Positions 45,901 through 59,265 of a stretch of 64,000 bases of DNA are shown here, piece by piece. The translations under genes were made by a program, and so were the position numbers. Under the pieces are notes generated by a model. The model was given only the letters and a program-made list of their open reading frames with translations. It had not been told where the DNA came from and did no database searches. Numbering within the stretch: the first letter of the stretch is position 1; the number at the start of each line of letters is the position of its first letter. Source of the DNA: Chloranthus sessilifolius. Taxonomy: Eukaryota; Streptophyta; Magnoliopsida; Chloranthales; Chloranthaceae. The stretch is taken from NCBI GenBank assembly GCA_021018995.1, contig CM037586.1, positions 21,442,394-21,506,393 on the forward strand, read 5' to 3'.

Positions 45901-47330
45901 GTTTTGACTAACGGATTTTGGGGAAATCTTTTGAGGTATGTTTAGCATCATTCTAGTGTGTGAACCGTGAAATTGATATGTTTAGGTGACCTGGTGTTGT
46001 GTGACAAAAAGCAAACCCAAACGGTGGATTGAGCGCGCGGGTTGAGATCTCGAGGTAGGGAAAACCTAATATCATGTGCATTTAATACATTAGCATGTAG
46101 GTTATGTATGATGTGTTCTTCGATAAAATCATGTGAATTGTGTTACGATGAGTTCTTTGATAAAACCATGTGAGTTTTGTAATGATTTTGAACTGAAAAA
46201 GTGATATGCATATGTATGCTTTTGAAAATATGTGTTTACGAGCAATCTTTCAAGATTCAATTCGAGTTGACATGTGTGTTTGAGACTTTGGATAAACTTT
46301 CAAATTAAACTATAATTATCACTTTACACGGCGATGAACAATAGGTATGCACTTCGATTTAAGGTTCTATGTGAATACCCGACCGACGCGGCGGTATAAT
46401 CGTGACTAACGCGGCATGATATCCGTTACCGGTATGGCGAGCAATCCGTACACCCTTTGTATTATGTGTGATTTGTGACTCCTACCGTACAGGGGTAATT
46501 ATATTCGGCCAAGTAACCAACTTTATGGGACCTTGGATATATGTGAAAATGGTTCATATGAACGACGATGGTGGGTATTCCATCGGAGGCTAGAGGCTAT
46601 AGTTCCTCATGCAATACATTAAGTAAAGCACCTTTAAGTTTCTTTTCAATTGTTGAGATAATGATGTGTGCATGTGTTATGTTTCCAAGTACCATATATG
46701 TGTTTAATTCCAAGACATCACTAATGTGCATTCGCATCGCTAAGCTTTGTTTCCATTATGGCATAAGATATATGTTTGATGTTCATGATATGCATGCTAT
46801 AAGTATTTCTCTACTGAGCTTGGATGAAGCTCATTCCTTGACTTAATTTCACAAGTTCAGGTGAAGACGTAGGAGCTGAGATTTCAGAATAGGAGGATCC
46901 TAATTACTCACCTGGTGAGGATTTGGACGAAATTCCCCCTGAGGGTTGTTTTCTGTGCGCTTTGCCGGACATGTCAGGCCTTAGATTGAGAGATTAAAAT
47001 TGTTGAGTTTTGTAAGGGATATGTGTAAAAACTGAATGATGATGGAAATTCTTCTTTTGGTGAGCCATGTTTCGGTAAGGAAGGTTCCTTACCAATGGTT
47101 CTTGTCAGTTCTTTTTCCATAGGTATTCTTATGAAATTATAACCATCATTTTGAGCTTTTGATGATAAACTATGTGCCTCCTTATTTCATTATGTTAGTC
47201 AGTTAGTATGGTTCTGCTCTGTTTCAGCTGTGTGAATGATAAGCTATGTATTCGTTCGGGGTTCGGCCTTAGCGCCAACCCGCTGACAACACAGGTTTCG
47301 GAGTGCCGAAACTCGGGCTATCACACAAAT

Positions 47331-47668
47331 TGCACCCAACATCTCAATAAGGAGAAGCCGTTGGACCTAACTGTGGCTTAACTCAGGAAATTCCTCAACA
47401 CTTTCCTGCCTTTTGCCCCACACAAACCCAAGACCACACTGACACTGAGGAAGCCTTATCACAATTAGCCGAAAACTGGCTGCAACACGGCCATATTCAA
47501 ACGCAATTACTCCAAAATCTCCTAAAATCCATTACATTATTGGAAGATCAGGTTGAGCATCTAACCAATAGGGTTAGCACAAGATGGAGTACTTCCCCAT
47601 GGCCAATTGGCACCCCAGGAGGAAATACTTTTATGGAAGGGACATCAACTCCCCTTGATCATCATTGA
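47331..47668 (+). pseudogene. gag: Athila-like gag, C-terminal part after W
   Basis: Continues the host gag beyond the W insertion. An open stretch from about 47430 contains Leu-Glu-Asp-Gln-Val-Glu-His-Leu-Thr near 47543, similar to the helical segment near the end of Athila Gag. It ends TGA at 47666-47668. Not followed by protease. Confidence 0.55.
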
Positions 47669-49247
47669 ATTCCTCCTGAACCTGTCATGCTACTGACTCA
47701 CCCGTAGCAAACACGTGAAATATATGTATATAAGTACCTTTGAAATAACCCCTCTACGATTTAGAAAATATTACTAATCGTAAAAACTTTCTTTTATTTT
47801 AATCACTTGAAGCGCATGGATTTACGATTCTCATGAATTTAGAGTCCAATTGTAGCGAGTACAATTTTTCCAGTCTTAGATTCTCGTGAGCATTATCCAA
47901 AATTACAAACGACAATTCTGGGGAACAGGAGAACCTAGTGGTCAGTCTTATCGGGTGCATTGGAAATTAAAACACATTTAATCTTATAGAGGAAGCGAAC
48001 AACCTTTGCATTCAAAACTACCACTTCCCAACCACCCTAGCCTAGGAACCTACACATAGACATTTACTCGAAGTGACGGTTCAATACCTTTCCCTATATA
48101 TCCATACCCATCCATAGACTAAAACCTTCCCACAACCTTTCTTCGTCCTCCGTCCTTAACCCTACATCCCATGACGGAAGAACATAATCAAAGCGATTTC
48201 AGTAAGCAAATTGATAGAATCCTCAAGCTACAAAAGGCCGAGCTTCTGGCTGCACAACAGAAAGTAGAAAATTTGAAGCGCTAGCAACTTGCCCAAAATG
48301 TTGAATCACCCACCGAAGCTACCCTTGACCCTAAACCTAACCCAAATCCAAAACCATATACCAGGAACCCATTTTTCCCCACTTTCTAACCCTTATATAC
48401 CATTACAACCCACCCAGAATGCAACTTCCTATATAGTAAGGATGGGCTACAATCTTCAATGCCATTTCCCATCCCATCCTTGATCTCCTCACCACCCCTC
48501 TCCATTGCTTATCTTCTCCCTTCGCTTGCGCTATATTCTCTTCATAAAATTTTCACAAGGGAGCAGTATAGGCTGAAGGGGGGGCTGAGATGTGTCATCT
48601 TTCAACTCTCCTCAACTTCTTCCCGTAACTGCATCACGAGTGCAGTTGATGAATCATGGAGGAAAAGCAAGGGATTTGGAAGGGTAGTGGGGAGTGTTCG
48701 ACAGCTCTTGGAGTAGCATTCTCAAGTTCTAGATACCCTCTCTAAAGAGAGGAGGGGAGGTGACCCTGCAAAGGAGTGGATTCTCTTTTATTGAGACAGG
48801 TACGAGACTCTGATTAAAGGTAGTTAGAAGCCGAGGACCGGTCTTTATCAAAGACAAATCCTTCTCTCGGACATTGCCAGTGTCTAAGTTAGTGTGTGTC
48901 TAGATTTTTCCTAAGATTATAATCTTTTATGTAATTAGTTCTTATAATGGATTTTAGTTTTTCTTTCCCCTTCTGTTCATTATAAATATTCCGATATATA
49001 TAAAATTTTCTTCTTACTAACTCTTCATTTTTTTACTAACAATGTGTGTTTCTAACATTACTAACAATTTTTTTTTCTCTAACATTTACCTTTTTAGAAC
49101 CGGAAGTATTTTTCTCCCAAGTTTAGGGGGGGAACCGGAAGTATTCTTTTGCAGATTATATAGCCTGTTACTAACATAGCAGAAAAGTAATAGGTAAAAA
49201 TTTTCTGTATGTCCCTTGTTTTGCATAATGAGGACATTGTCCTATTT
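47669..49247 (+). other. Non-coding remainder of host element
   Basis: Where pol should be there is only AT-rich sequence. A short open frame at 48171-48284 (37 codons, Lys/Gln/Glu-rich, coiled-coil-like) has an ATG and a stop but no recognisable relative. No RT, RNase H or integrase motif was seen in any frame. Confidence 0.5.
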
Positions 49248-49259
49248 AAGTTTGGGGGG
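49248..49259 (+). other. Polypurine tract of host element
   Basis: AAGTTTGGGGGG preceded by ATGAGGACATTG, the usual pre-LTR phrase of Athila-type elements. Confidence 0.7.
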
Positions 49260-50679
49260 ATACATTATATCGAATATATTAGTATTAGTATAGTAATTTT
49301 TTTTATAGAAAAATTTTATAAAAAAATCAAAATATAAAAATCTGAAAATTCTTAGCAATCCATCATAGTAGTAGTTCAAAAATTAAAATAAATATAGTTA
49401 CAATTCAAAGTAAAGCATCTTTAGAACACTGTATCAAATGAATGTTTGAAACTATACGATTGATCTGAACTGTAAAATTTTAAATTATAGTTTCAAAATT
49501 ATATACCCAGTGAGCTATAGAGCTTTTTTTCTCTTTTATTCTGAGAAAGAGAGACTATTTTTATTCACGTTTAATTTCCTTGAACTTCTCTATTATTTGT
49601 AATCCCATAATGCTGAACTTATAATTAAGATATTTTGTAAATATAATGATTTTTTTATTTAGAACTATCTATTAAGTATATCAAAGCAATAAGACATCCA
49701 TATTAGTAAATCGTGAAAATGACCAAAGGCCATCTTTTGTTAAACCAGAGCCAAAAAGCTAAAAATTTCATAATATTTTACCCTTTGAACCCATATTAGA
49801 AGCCTAAAACTAAATTTCTTTATACTGAAATTATATAAACCTTCAGCCATATGTACTGACCTAAGCTTTCTATCTTTGATCCTTAAAATTTCTGAGAGTT
49901 TAGAATGCAAAAGAGGGGAGAAGAGGGAGTGAAAGGACTATATGTTTAACAGATAAAGGATCTGCTGAAAATAGTACAATTGAAAAAGAAATAAAAATGT
50001 ATGAAAATATGGGAAAAGGAAAGAAAAAGAAGAAATCGTAAAAAAAGTGATTCCATAAAAAGAGAAGCAAAAAGCTTCCGACCGAAAAAAGAAAAGAAAT
50101 TGGGATTTACAAAAGAAAAGAAAAATGGGAAGAAGATATCCAAAATAAGGATACTTACCAAAGCTAAAAAATATAGAAGAAGAAGAGAAGGAAGAGCTAA
50201 ATTCCCATAAATTATTTTGAATCCTCTTTACCTTTTCCTTGAAACCTTCTGAAAACCCAAAGCCCCATTACAAGCCGAAGAAAAGACCTTTGAGATTTAC
50301 GATTTGCAAAAATATGAGTCTAGTGGAGATATATGAAATAGCTACTATGAATAAATATAGAAGTTATATGAACAGAATTGATTATCCTTTTTATGAGATT
50401 TAGTTGCTTAGTAATTACCAAATTTTTACATATATATTGTGAGAACACCAAAAGTTTGATTATTTTTTAGAGTATGCCAATAAGTGAGAGTTTGGATGAA
50501 AATATTTTAAAAAAATTACAGTTTAGAAAAATCTATGATGAATAAACTCTTCACTGATATGCACACACTCCACGTTATACTGAATTGAACTTATTGAGTT
50601 TCAATATAGGATAACTATAATGATGGGAAGCTAAGGATAAAAGATTTGAAAATTTTTGAAAAAAAAAAAAAACATATAA
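49260..50679 (+). repeat. Host 3' LTR, left part (right part 63821-64000)
   Basis: AT-rich, with an AAG/GAA-rich stretch at 49975-50210 that makes long Lys-rich open frames but shows no gene features. Interrupted by element D at 50680. The right end is outside the window. Confidence 0.6.
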
Positions 50680-51264
50680 TGTAATAGCCTGAAAAAATCA
50701 CGTTAAACTATGACCTCGAGATCCGTGCCCGATCGGTCACAGGTTTGACCAATTAGGAGTTCAATAGTTAGTGTAGGGTGTGATGAGTGAATGTGATGTG
50801 ATGGATTGTGTAGCTATGTGGTGTGTGTTGAAAATCTAAAGTCACATACACCTACTGAGGTGCATGTGCTCAACACACAAGCTAGGGGGGGGAGATAAAA
50901 GGGTTTAATAGCCCTAAAATCAAGAGTTTGGTGGTTGAGAGAGAAGTAAAGAAGAGAGAGAGAAGAGTAAAGAGAGTGATTATTACAAGGAGTAAATGCT
51001 AGTTGAAGAAGGGAGATTCGAGCAAGAAACGTCGGATTCGACGCGAGGGATCCGCTAGAAGCAAAGCTGGAACCCTAGCCTTCCAACCGCTCGATTTGAA
51101 ATCAATTTGAGATTTATTCAAGGTAAATTTTTGTGAATAAAATGCATAGATCGTAGAGGCTAAATTGTAGTTGAAAATGGTTTAAATCATAGGATAATGG
51201 TTTAGAAAAATAGAGGAAAAAGTGTGGAAAAAGATTGGGAAGAACAGCTCGAAATGGGCTGAAT

Positions 51265-51760
51265 CTGACAATTTCGATTAATCGAAATTGGGTTTCGATT
51301 AATCGAAATTGGCCAGGAAGTTGAAAAGTCAGAGGACCCCGACTTCGATTAATCGAATTGGAGTTCGATTAATCGACTTTGGATTTCGATTAATCGATTT
51401 GGGTATCGATTAATCGACTGGGAACCTCCAGTGGACCCAAGGGGGGCTGGAGGAAATGATTTGGGAAAATCGACTAATCGAAATGGGATTTCGATTAATC
51501 GATTTCAACTTTTTGATTAATCGATTTGGGATCGATTAATCGATTTTAGGAACTCGATTACTCGAATCGAGAATCGACTTGGCTGAACAGAGAATTTCGA
51601 TTAATCGAATTAGAATTCGATTAATCGAATGAGAATCTCGATTAATCGATTTGAGAATCGATTAATTGATATTGACTTTCGATTAATCGATTTTTGGAAT
51701 CGATTAATCGAATGATTCGGTCGATGTCGATTTTGGAGTTCGATTAATCGACTGAGATAA
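51265..51760 (+). repeat. Palindrome array, D 5' LTR
   Basis: TCGATTAATCGA units. One unit near 51285 is absent from the 3' LTR copy, where 61875-61910 is shortened. Confidence 0.9.
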
Positions 51761-52773
51761 TTTATGTTGACCTTTGAGTTTGACTTTAAGATTCTTGGAG
51801 GGTCTTAGACCTTCTTTGTTGCATCCTTTGTGATGTGTTTCACCTGTTATGTGGTACCATAGGTGGTACGTGTGAACTAGTGCACAAGGAGCCACGTGGG
51901 ACCTTGGTGCAATGATCAAATGAAGACTTGAGGTAGGGAACACCTTGAACATGTACTTTATTTTACAAGAGCATGTATGTAGTGATATAGAATTCAATTC
52001 AAATGTTTTATTACTTAAGAATTGTGAAAAGTGTGTGTGCGTGTGACATCCATAAGAGTAATTATAATGAGCCATCCCCAGGGGATGAAGAAGTAAAGAG
52101 ATGAGAGCATCGTGTGTGATGTAGTGAATGGATACATCCCAGGGATGTATCCAAGATTGAATCATGATTGATAGGGCCTAACTGATATAAGATAGCACAC
52201 TTACACGGTGAATAACTATATGTAAGGCACCGATATTTTTGTTATTTGAGGATTGATAGGGTACCCCACCGACGTGGCGGGATATCCACGACTGACACGG
52301 CAGGATATCCGTGACCGATACGGCGGCGAAACCGTAGGCCAGTGCGGAGGCTTATCCGTACACAGTAAGCACACCCCAGGGGTGTTGAATTGAGATAAGT
52401 GAAACCCCGCCACCAATCCCCAGGGGAAAGGGGCTTGGGTACTATATTTGTATTCCCAGGGAATACGTTAAAAGTGTCTATATAGATGACGATGAAGGGT
52501 ATCTCATCGGGGCTCGATGCTATATTGCTCGGGGATTACTTAAGTTGAAAGTTTAAGTTTTGCTTTAGGCCTTTTCAGCATCATTCATGAGTAAATGAAA
52601 ACATAAGTAATCAACAGTAATGAAATGCTTTTTAACCGTTTTCATCAATAACTGCATAGACACATCATGCATGGCATATCATGGAATATATGTGAGTAAT
52701 AATTTATATGTTCAACTGTGTTTGTTCCCTATTGAGCTAGGATGTGGCTCACCCTATAGACTATACGTCGCAG

Positions 52774-52877
52774 GTCCACTACTAGCAGCTGCCGAGGCTT
52801 CAGGAGACGCTGACCCCGGTGAGTTGGACCTTGCGGCCGGCGAAGAGTTGGAGCCACCTCCTGAGGACTTCTTCTAG
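52774..52877 (+). other. Acidic exon-like frame (D, 5' LTR), 104 nt
   Basis: Follows ACGTCGCAG. 34 codons in phase 1 to TAG at 52875-52877. The middle residues differ from A and B but there is no indel, and it ends Glu-Asp-Phe-Phe. The 3' LTR copy (from 63368) has small deletions and is out of frame. Confidence 0.5.
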
Positions 52878-53234
52878 AGGACTCCGTTGTGCCACTTTGA
52901 GGGCTTTTTTAGAGAGTTTTGTACGGCTTGGTATGTCAAGCTTTGATTTTGTTTAAACCATGTATATAAGGAGTTGGGATTATTCTTTTGGGACGAACCA
53001 TCCGTGATGATTGCTATCATCGATGGTTCGGATCGGTTCTCCATTCATGCAGAGGCATGAGGGTAGAACTGTCTTTTGGGGAGTTGCTTAATATAGATTT
53101 AAATTCCAAAATTTTGTTTATTATTCTATTGCATGCTTGATATACCAGTGTTCCGTGCTTAGCTAAGGGGCACGGTCAAGATGATCGTGCTGATGGCACG
53201 AGTTTCGGGGTGCCGAAATCCAGGCTGTCACAGT

Positions 53235-53246
53235 TGGTATCAAAGC
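53235..53246 (+). other. Primer binding site, element D
   Basis: TGGTATCAAAGC, 2 bases after the LTR. Confidence 0.85.
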
Positions 53247-53324
53247 TGTTTTCTTTTAGCAATTCTGACAATCGTCCTTTTGGTCAGAACATAGGGGCTT
53301 CTGCTAACGAAACTCTAGTTTCAA

Positions 53325-54695
53325 ATGCAGCCGCAAATGTCATCTAGAGGAAGAGGCCGACCAAGGGGAGGCCAACAGAGGAGTCTACGTAGTGGAGATG
53401 ATTACATCTCTCCTACTAATAGAGTGCCTTTAGGAGGTACTGAGGCCCCAGGGGGCAGTAGTAGTAGACAGCGTGATGAAGAGGATCGAGATCATTAGGA
53501 TCAAGATCTAAGAGAACAAGAAAGAGTGAGAGAAAGATAAGAAGACAGAGAAGAGCAACAAAGGATGATGCACACTATGGAGACTATGGCAGCTGCCATG
53601 GCACAACAAGCCGCATCCTTTGCAGCTCATGCGTCAAGAGAAAACGTGACCACCTACACCACTGGGACTGCGTTGCACTGTGCCCTCATCTTTACGAATT
53701 TAGGAGGATGAGACCTCCTTCATTTTACGGCGTGACACAATGGCATGGCCGAGAACCGGGCCGATGGAGATGGAGAAGTCTTTAGCGTGCTAACTTGCAC
53801 GGAAGATGAGAGTGTGAGATGGGCTTATATGTTGGATGGGGAGTGGGCCTTGGTGGAAGTCCGTGATACTGGACTCGGGCTTAAGAGACCTCGAGTTGCC
53901 TTGGACTTGGGAAGAGGTTGCTGAGGAGTTCAACAAACAATATTTTCCGGAAGTGGTTAGGAACGACTTGAGATACAATTTCTCTGATTAGTGCAAGGGA
54001 GGATGTGTTGAGAGAATATGGGGTGGAGTTTCCGAGTTTCTTGCCCATTTTGCTTCGGATTACGCCATCAAGTGATGAAGTCCAAGAGGTTTCAGCAAGG
54101 TTTGAAGCCTGAAGTTAGGGGAGGCGTAGCTCCATTTCAGCTACGGACCTATGAAGAGGTCATGAGTAAGGCATTGGTCGTGGAAGAAGAAAATACAAAT
54201 AGATATAGACAGAGAGAGCAACAGAGAGGAGGAAATGAACAAGGAAGATCGGAGCACTACGAACCGGTGAACAAAAAGCCGAGGTTCGTAGCCCAAAATC
54301 AGAGACCACAGTTCCAAGGGGTTTGGAAGGCGAACAACAACACCAACAGAGGTTTCCATTACTTGCGTCGGGGAGACCTTTTCGCTATGAGAGCCCTGCC
54401 ATGTCTACTGGCGCCACTATCACACAGGGTTCTCGTACTGTTTCTTCCGCACCTCGGGAGACTTGCGCAAAGTGTGGCAAGCCTCATAGGACGGTGGATT
54501 GTAGATTGGGAACTAGGGGTTGTTTCCGATGAGGCAAGGTGGGCCACTTGATCAAGGATTGCCCCGAGACGGATAAGAGAAAGACGGTTTCAGTTGCAGC
54601 ACCACGACCCATTCAAGCAAGAAAGCCGATCGTTCAAGGGAGAGCCTATGCAGTCACTGCTCAGGAAGCAGGGAACGTGCATGACGTCATCCAAG
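53325..54695 (+). pseudogene. gag: gag, element D (broken; exon 1)
   Basis: ATG at 53325, Arg/Gly-rich start, charged region with stops near 53495 and 53540, then a core (about 53760-54110) with several small deletions that shift frame. The open part 54018-54551 covers the second half but in mixed frames. The zinc knuckle at 54521 has a TGA in place of its second Cys codon (54530-54532). Ends in phase 1 at CAAG/GTGAG. With the intron retained it would stop at TAA near 54709. Confidence 0.83.
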
Positions 54696-54863
54696 GTGAG
54701 ACTCGTTAAAATTAAAGAAAATTTTATTTCATTTAAAATTTTAGATAGAGAAGGAGCATGCATTAGAAATTGTATAGATTCTTTTCTCAAGACAAAAAGC
54801 TGTATGTGAATTAAGAGTGTAAATTGATGTGTAAATTATTGTATGTATGTATGTATACTATAG
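54696..54863 (+). other. Intron at the gag/protease junction, element D (168 bp)
   Basis: GTGAGA to ACTATAG, AT-rich with a TATGTATG run before the acceptor. Same phase and flanks as A, B and C. Confidence 0.78.
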
Positions 54864-57800
54864 GTACTTTAAACATATATGAAAAAGGATGCTTCGGTGG
54901 ATATGACGCTCGAGTGTTGATAGACCCAGGGTCTACCCACTCATTCGTCACTCCACATTTCGCCAAGAAGATGAAGATTGTTCCAGAGACGTTGGATTTC
55001 ATCCTATCTGTGTCTATTCCGACTGGAGAGTTAGTAGACACGGAGTTAGCTTGCAAATCCATCATTGTAGCAGTTCGAGATTTAGAGGTGCATGAATTAG
55101 AAGCAAAGTTGATACTGTTAGACATGCAGGGGTTTGATGTGATCCTTGGCATGACATTATTGCAACCGTCGATTGCAAGAACAAGGTAGTCATTTTCAGA
55201 CCCAACACAAGAAGATCATTTCGATTTCAAGGAGTGAGGTCGTCATCTGTGCCACTGATCTCAGCAGTAAGGGCCGAGAAAATGATCAGAAAGGGTTGCA
55301 GTGGATACTTAGCTTTCTTAAAGGAGGACAAGGAAGAAAAGAACGTCATTTCTGAGATAGCAGTTGTGCGAGACTTCACCGACGTGTTTCCAGAAGAATT
55401 GCCTGGATTACCTCCAAAAAGAGAAGTAGAATTCGCCATTGACTTAGCACCAGGAACGGAGCCTATTTCGAAAGCACCTTATAGAATGGCTCCCGCTGAG
55501 TTAAAGGAATTGAAGGAACAACTACAAGAACTTATGGACAAGGGGTTTGTTAGACCGAGCGTGTCTCTATGGGGAGCACCGGTCTTGTTTGTCAAGAAAA
55601 AGGATGGGTCAATGCGGCTATGCATTGACTATCAACAATTGAACAAACTCACTGTGAAGAACCGCTACCCTTTGCCTAGAATTGACGATCTATTCGACCA
55701 ATTGCAAGGAGCAAGGTATTTTTCCAAGATCGACCTGAGATCTGGGTATCATCAGTTGCGAGTCAAAGCTGAGGACATTCAGAAGACAGCTTTCCGGACA
55801 CGATATGGACACTATGAATTCCTTGTGATGCCGTTTGGATTAACGAATGCTCCGGCGTCGTTTATGGATCTGATGAACCGAGTGTTTAAACCACACTTGG
55901 ACTCCTGCGTCGTAGTGTTTGTTGATGATATACTGATATACTCCAAATCCAAGACGGAACACAAAGAACATTTGAGGATTGCTCTACAGACGCTACGTGA
56001 ACACCAATTGTACGCCAAACTCAGCAAGTGTGAGTTTTGGTTGGAAGAGGTTAGCTTTTTGGGACATGTCGTCTCAAAGCATGGTGTCACTGTAGATCCA
56101 GCAAAGATAGAAGCAGTGGTTAAATGGGAGCAGCCAAAGACAGTGACCGATGTCCGAAGTTTTCTGGGCTTAGCAGGCTATTATCGACGTTTCGTTGAGG
56201 GGTTTTCAAAGATATCGGGACCTCTCACAAAGCTGACACGAAAAGATTCAAGGTTTGAGTGGAGTGAGGCATGCGAGAAGAGTTTCCAAGAACTCAAAAT
56301 GAGACTCACTTCGGCTCCAGTGTTAGCGATTCCTTCAGGCAGTGGAGGATACGCCGTGTACAGCGACGCGTCATACAATGGCCTTGGTTGTGTGCTCAAC
56401 CAACACAAGAAGGTGATAGCTTATGGATCAAGACAGCTGAAGGAACACGAGAAAAATTACCCGACTCATGACTTGGAACTAGTAGCAGTCATTTTTGCGC
56501 TGAAGATTTGGAGACATTACTTGTATGGTGAGACTTTTGAAATTTTCACAGATCATAAGAGCCTCCGATATCTGTTTACACAGAAAGAGCTCAACATGAG
56601 ACAGCGCAGATGGATGGAATTCCTCAAGGATTATGATTGCTCCATACAATACCATCCAGGTAAGGCGAATGTTGTAGCCGATGCATTGAGTCGAAAAGGT
56701 TCAGCTCAGTTAGCTTGTTTGATTTTGGGTATGTACCGATGGAAATTATTGGAAGACCTGGCAGTCTATGATGCGAACATTGAGTCAAAGGACACCGGAT
56801 CCTTTTTGGCTAACATATCAGTAAAGCCAGTAATATTTGAGCATATCCACGATCTACAGATGAAAGATCCGGCATTAATAAAGATTCATCAAGACGTGAG
56901 TGAAGGCATCAGGTCGGACTTCTTAATAAAAGAAGATGGTTCTTTGTTGTTTAAAGGCCGTCTCTGCATTCCGGACAATGCCGATCTAAGACGAACGATT
57001 CTTGATGAGGCCCATAAGTCAAATTATGCTATCCACCCTGGTAGCACCAGAATGTACCAAGATTTGAAAAAGAACTACTGGTGGCGAGGACTGAAGCAAG
57101 ACGCGTGGCGCACGTCGTCACGGTGTTTGACTTGTCAGCAGGTGAAGGTTGATCACAGACATCCTGCTGGACTATTGCAACCTTTACCAATCCCAGAATG
57201 GAAATGGGAATCAATCTCGATGGACTTCATTGTTGGATTGCCCCGTACTGCTAAGAGACACAATGCCATTTGGGTCGTCGTAGACCGATTGACCAAATCA
57301 GCGCACTTTTTGCCGTACAATACTACGTATACGGCAGGAAGACTGGCAGACTTATACATGAAGGAGATCGTAAGATTACATGGGATTCCAAGCAGCATAG
57401 TTTCAGATCGTGATCCACTATATACGTCCAAGTTTTGGAAGAAATTTCAAGAAGGAATGGGAACACGACTAGACTTTAGTTCAGCGTTCCATCCTGGCCC
57501 GATGATGAATGACGAGGCGAGTGAACCAAGTAATAGAAGACATGCTCAGGGCGTGCATGCTTGATATGCAAGGATACTGGGATGAGTATCTACCGATGCT
57601 CGAGTTCGCATACAACAACAGTTTCCAAACGAGCATTGGCATGGCACCGTATGAAGCTCTGTATGGACGACGATGCAAATCACCCCTCAATTGGGAGGAA
57701 ACAGGTGAGAAATTTGTGTTAGGGCCAAAACTACTTGAAGACAACGCCACCGTTGTTCGAATAATCAGAGAAAGGTCAAGACCTGAGTAGACAGAAAAGT

Positions 57801-58262
57801 TACGCCGACATGAAGCGGACTAGTGTCGACTATAAAGTGGGTGAGCATGTGTTTGTGAAAGTGTCACCTATGAAAGGCGTAATGAGATTTGGCAAGAGAG
57901 GGAAGTTAAGCCCACGTTATGTTGGACCATTCGAAATTTTGGGACGCGTAGGTGAAGTTGCATATCGCATTGGTTTACCACCGCTATTTGATCGAGTACA
58001 TAACGTGTTCCACATATCGATGCTCAGAAAGTACGTGAATGATCCATCTCATGTATTAGGAAAGCAACCTATAGAAATGTGTGAGGACATGAGCATGATA
58101 GAGGAACTAGTAGAAATCTTGGATCGAAAGGAACAAGTACTGCGCACTAAAGTGATTCCCTTATTGCTTGTTCGGTGGAACAATCATCCAAAAGAAGAGG
58201 CTACTTGGGAACGAGAGGCCGATGTGAAAGAACAATATCCGGCCTTATTTCCAACGACGTGA
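54864..58262 (+). pseudogene. pol: pol, element D (mostly open, three frame breaks)
   Basis: Protease Asp-Pro-Gly-Ser-Thr near 54924. A short deletion near 55153 shifts the frame at the end of the protease. RT, RNase H and most of integrase are then open from 55234 to 57564: FVDD near 55920, Thr-Asp-His-Lys-Ser near 56551, integrase zinc region near 57010-57140, catalytic Asp in Met-Asp-Phe and in Ser-Asp-Arg-Asp. A frameshift near 57494 falls just before the third acidic residue, which is replaced. A further shift near 57780 precedes the GPY/F-like region and chromodomain (57810-58262). RT and RNase H show no defect that I can see. Confidence 0.9.
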
Positions 58263-58464
58263 GAATTCAATGTAAACTACAAACGTGTTTGTGGAATCTC
58301 CACTATACTTGTAATTCAATGGAAATTTTGATCCAATCTGATTTAAGGAACAGATTTATATGTACATGATCAAGTGTATGCAACTCTATGGAACTATGAA
58401 CCACTTGAGGTCATAAACTACCAAAAGAAATCAAAGAACCAAAGAAATAGAAAATCTACAGAAA

Positions 58465-59265
58465 TTGGATAAAACCGATTAATCGAATTTCAAATCGATT
58501 AATCGATTTGGAATTTTGACTAATCGATTTTGTTCGATTAGTCGACTGGCATGTGCCAGTGACTGGAAATGGAAATGAGAGTTAGAATATACATAGAATG
58601 CAATTTCGATTGATCGAGTTATAATTTCGATTAATCGATTTGGGATCGATTAATCGATTTTGGGAATTCTACTAATCGAATTGAGAATTCGAGTAATCGA
58701 ACTGCAAGTCGATTAATCGAACGAGCTGGGAATGTTAGAACAATTGGGAGTAAATTAATGAAATTTTGATTAATCGAAGCAGTATCGATTAATCAATTTT
58801 GGATTTTGATTAATCGAACTGGACCTCGATTAATCGATTTACTAAAGGGACTTGGAAGAATTTGGAGTCAGATAGACGATTTCGATTAATCGAAGTGAAT
58901 TTCGATTAATCGATTTTGAAATTTCGATTAATCGAAATGGATTCGATTAATCGAATAACTTAAGTAATTCTGGAAATTTAGAAGTTACTGCACGATTTCG
59001 ATTAATCGAAGTGAAATTCGATTAATCGATTTTGAATTTTCGATTAATCGAAATGGATTTCGATTAATCGACTGGCTCGCGCCAGTGAGCTCAAAAAACT
59101 TAAATTTTTAAACGGATACGATTTCGATTAATCGAAATGTTTTTGATTAATCGAATTTAACTTTCGATTGATCGATTTGGGAAATTGATTAATCAATTTT
59201 GCGCGGCTTAAACTAGTTTTGAATCTTGATTAATTGATTCTGAATTTTGATTAATCGAGCCGAAG
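58465..59265 (+). repeat. Palindrome array upstream of ORF3, element D
   Basis: The longest TCGATTAATCGA array in the window, with CTGGCATGTGCCAG (near 58545) and CTGGCTCGCGCCAG (near 59071) inverted repeats between units. A degraded TATA (ACATATTG near 59269) follows about 234 bp before the ATG. Confidence 0.9.

Larger units (their letters stand above)
33934..47325 (+). mobile_element. Solo LTR W (about 2.52 kb net), interrupted by element C
   Basis: TGTAACATCC at 33934 to GGGCTATCACA at 47325, flanked by CAAAT (33929-33933, 47326-47330). Net length without C and one TSD copy is 2,519 bp. Same subfamily as C's LTR by shared segments (46340-46380 against C's LTR) and by the TTCGATCGATCGAA motif. 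TATA at 34090, first donor AAG/GTATGG at 34327 (C inserted a few bases after it), palindrome array at 45340-45900, second donor-like GAG/GTAGGG at 46055, inverted repeat GAGCTTGGATGAAGCTC near 46818. No gene. Confidence 0.92.
50680..53232 (+). repeat. Element D 5' LTR
   Basis: 2,553 bp, TGTAATAGCC to GGCTGTCACA. GATAAAA TATA-like box at 50894, donor-like AAG/GTAAAT at 51123, array at 51265-51760, GTACCATAGGTGGTAC at 51854, second donor-like GAG/GTAGGG at 51933, GGATATCC-type repeats at 52265-52365, acceptor at 52773. Confidence 0.95.

Noticed and set aside
50001-50210. Lys/Arg-rich open frame of 69 codons
   Set aside because: Purine-rich low-complexity DNA inside the host 3' LTR. No domain, and the opposite strand is equally open.
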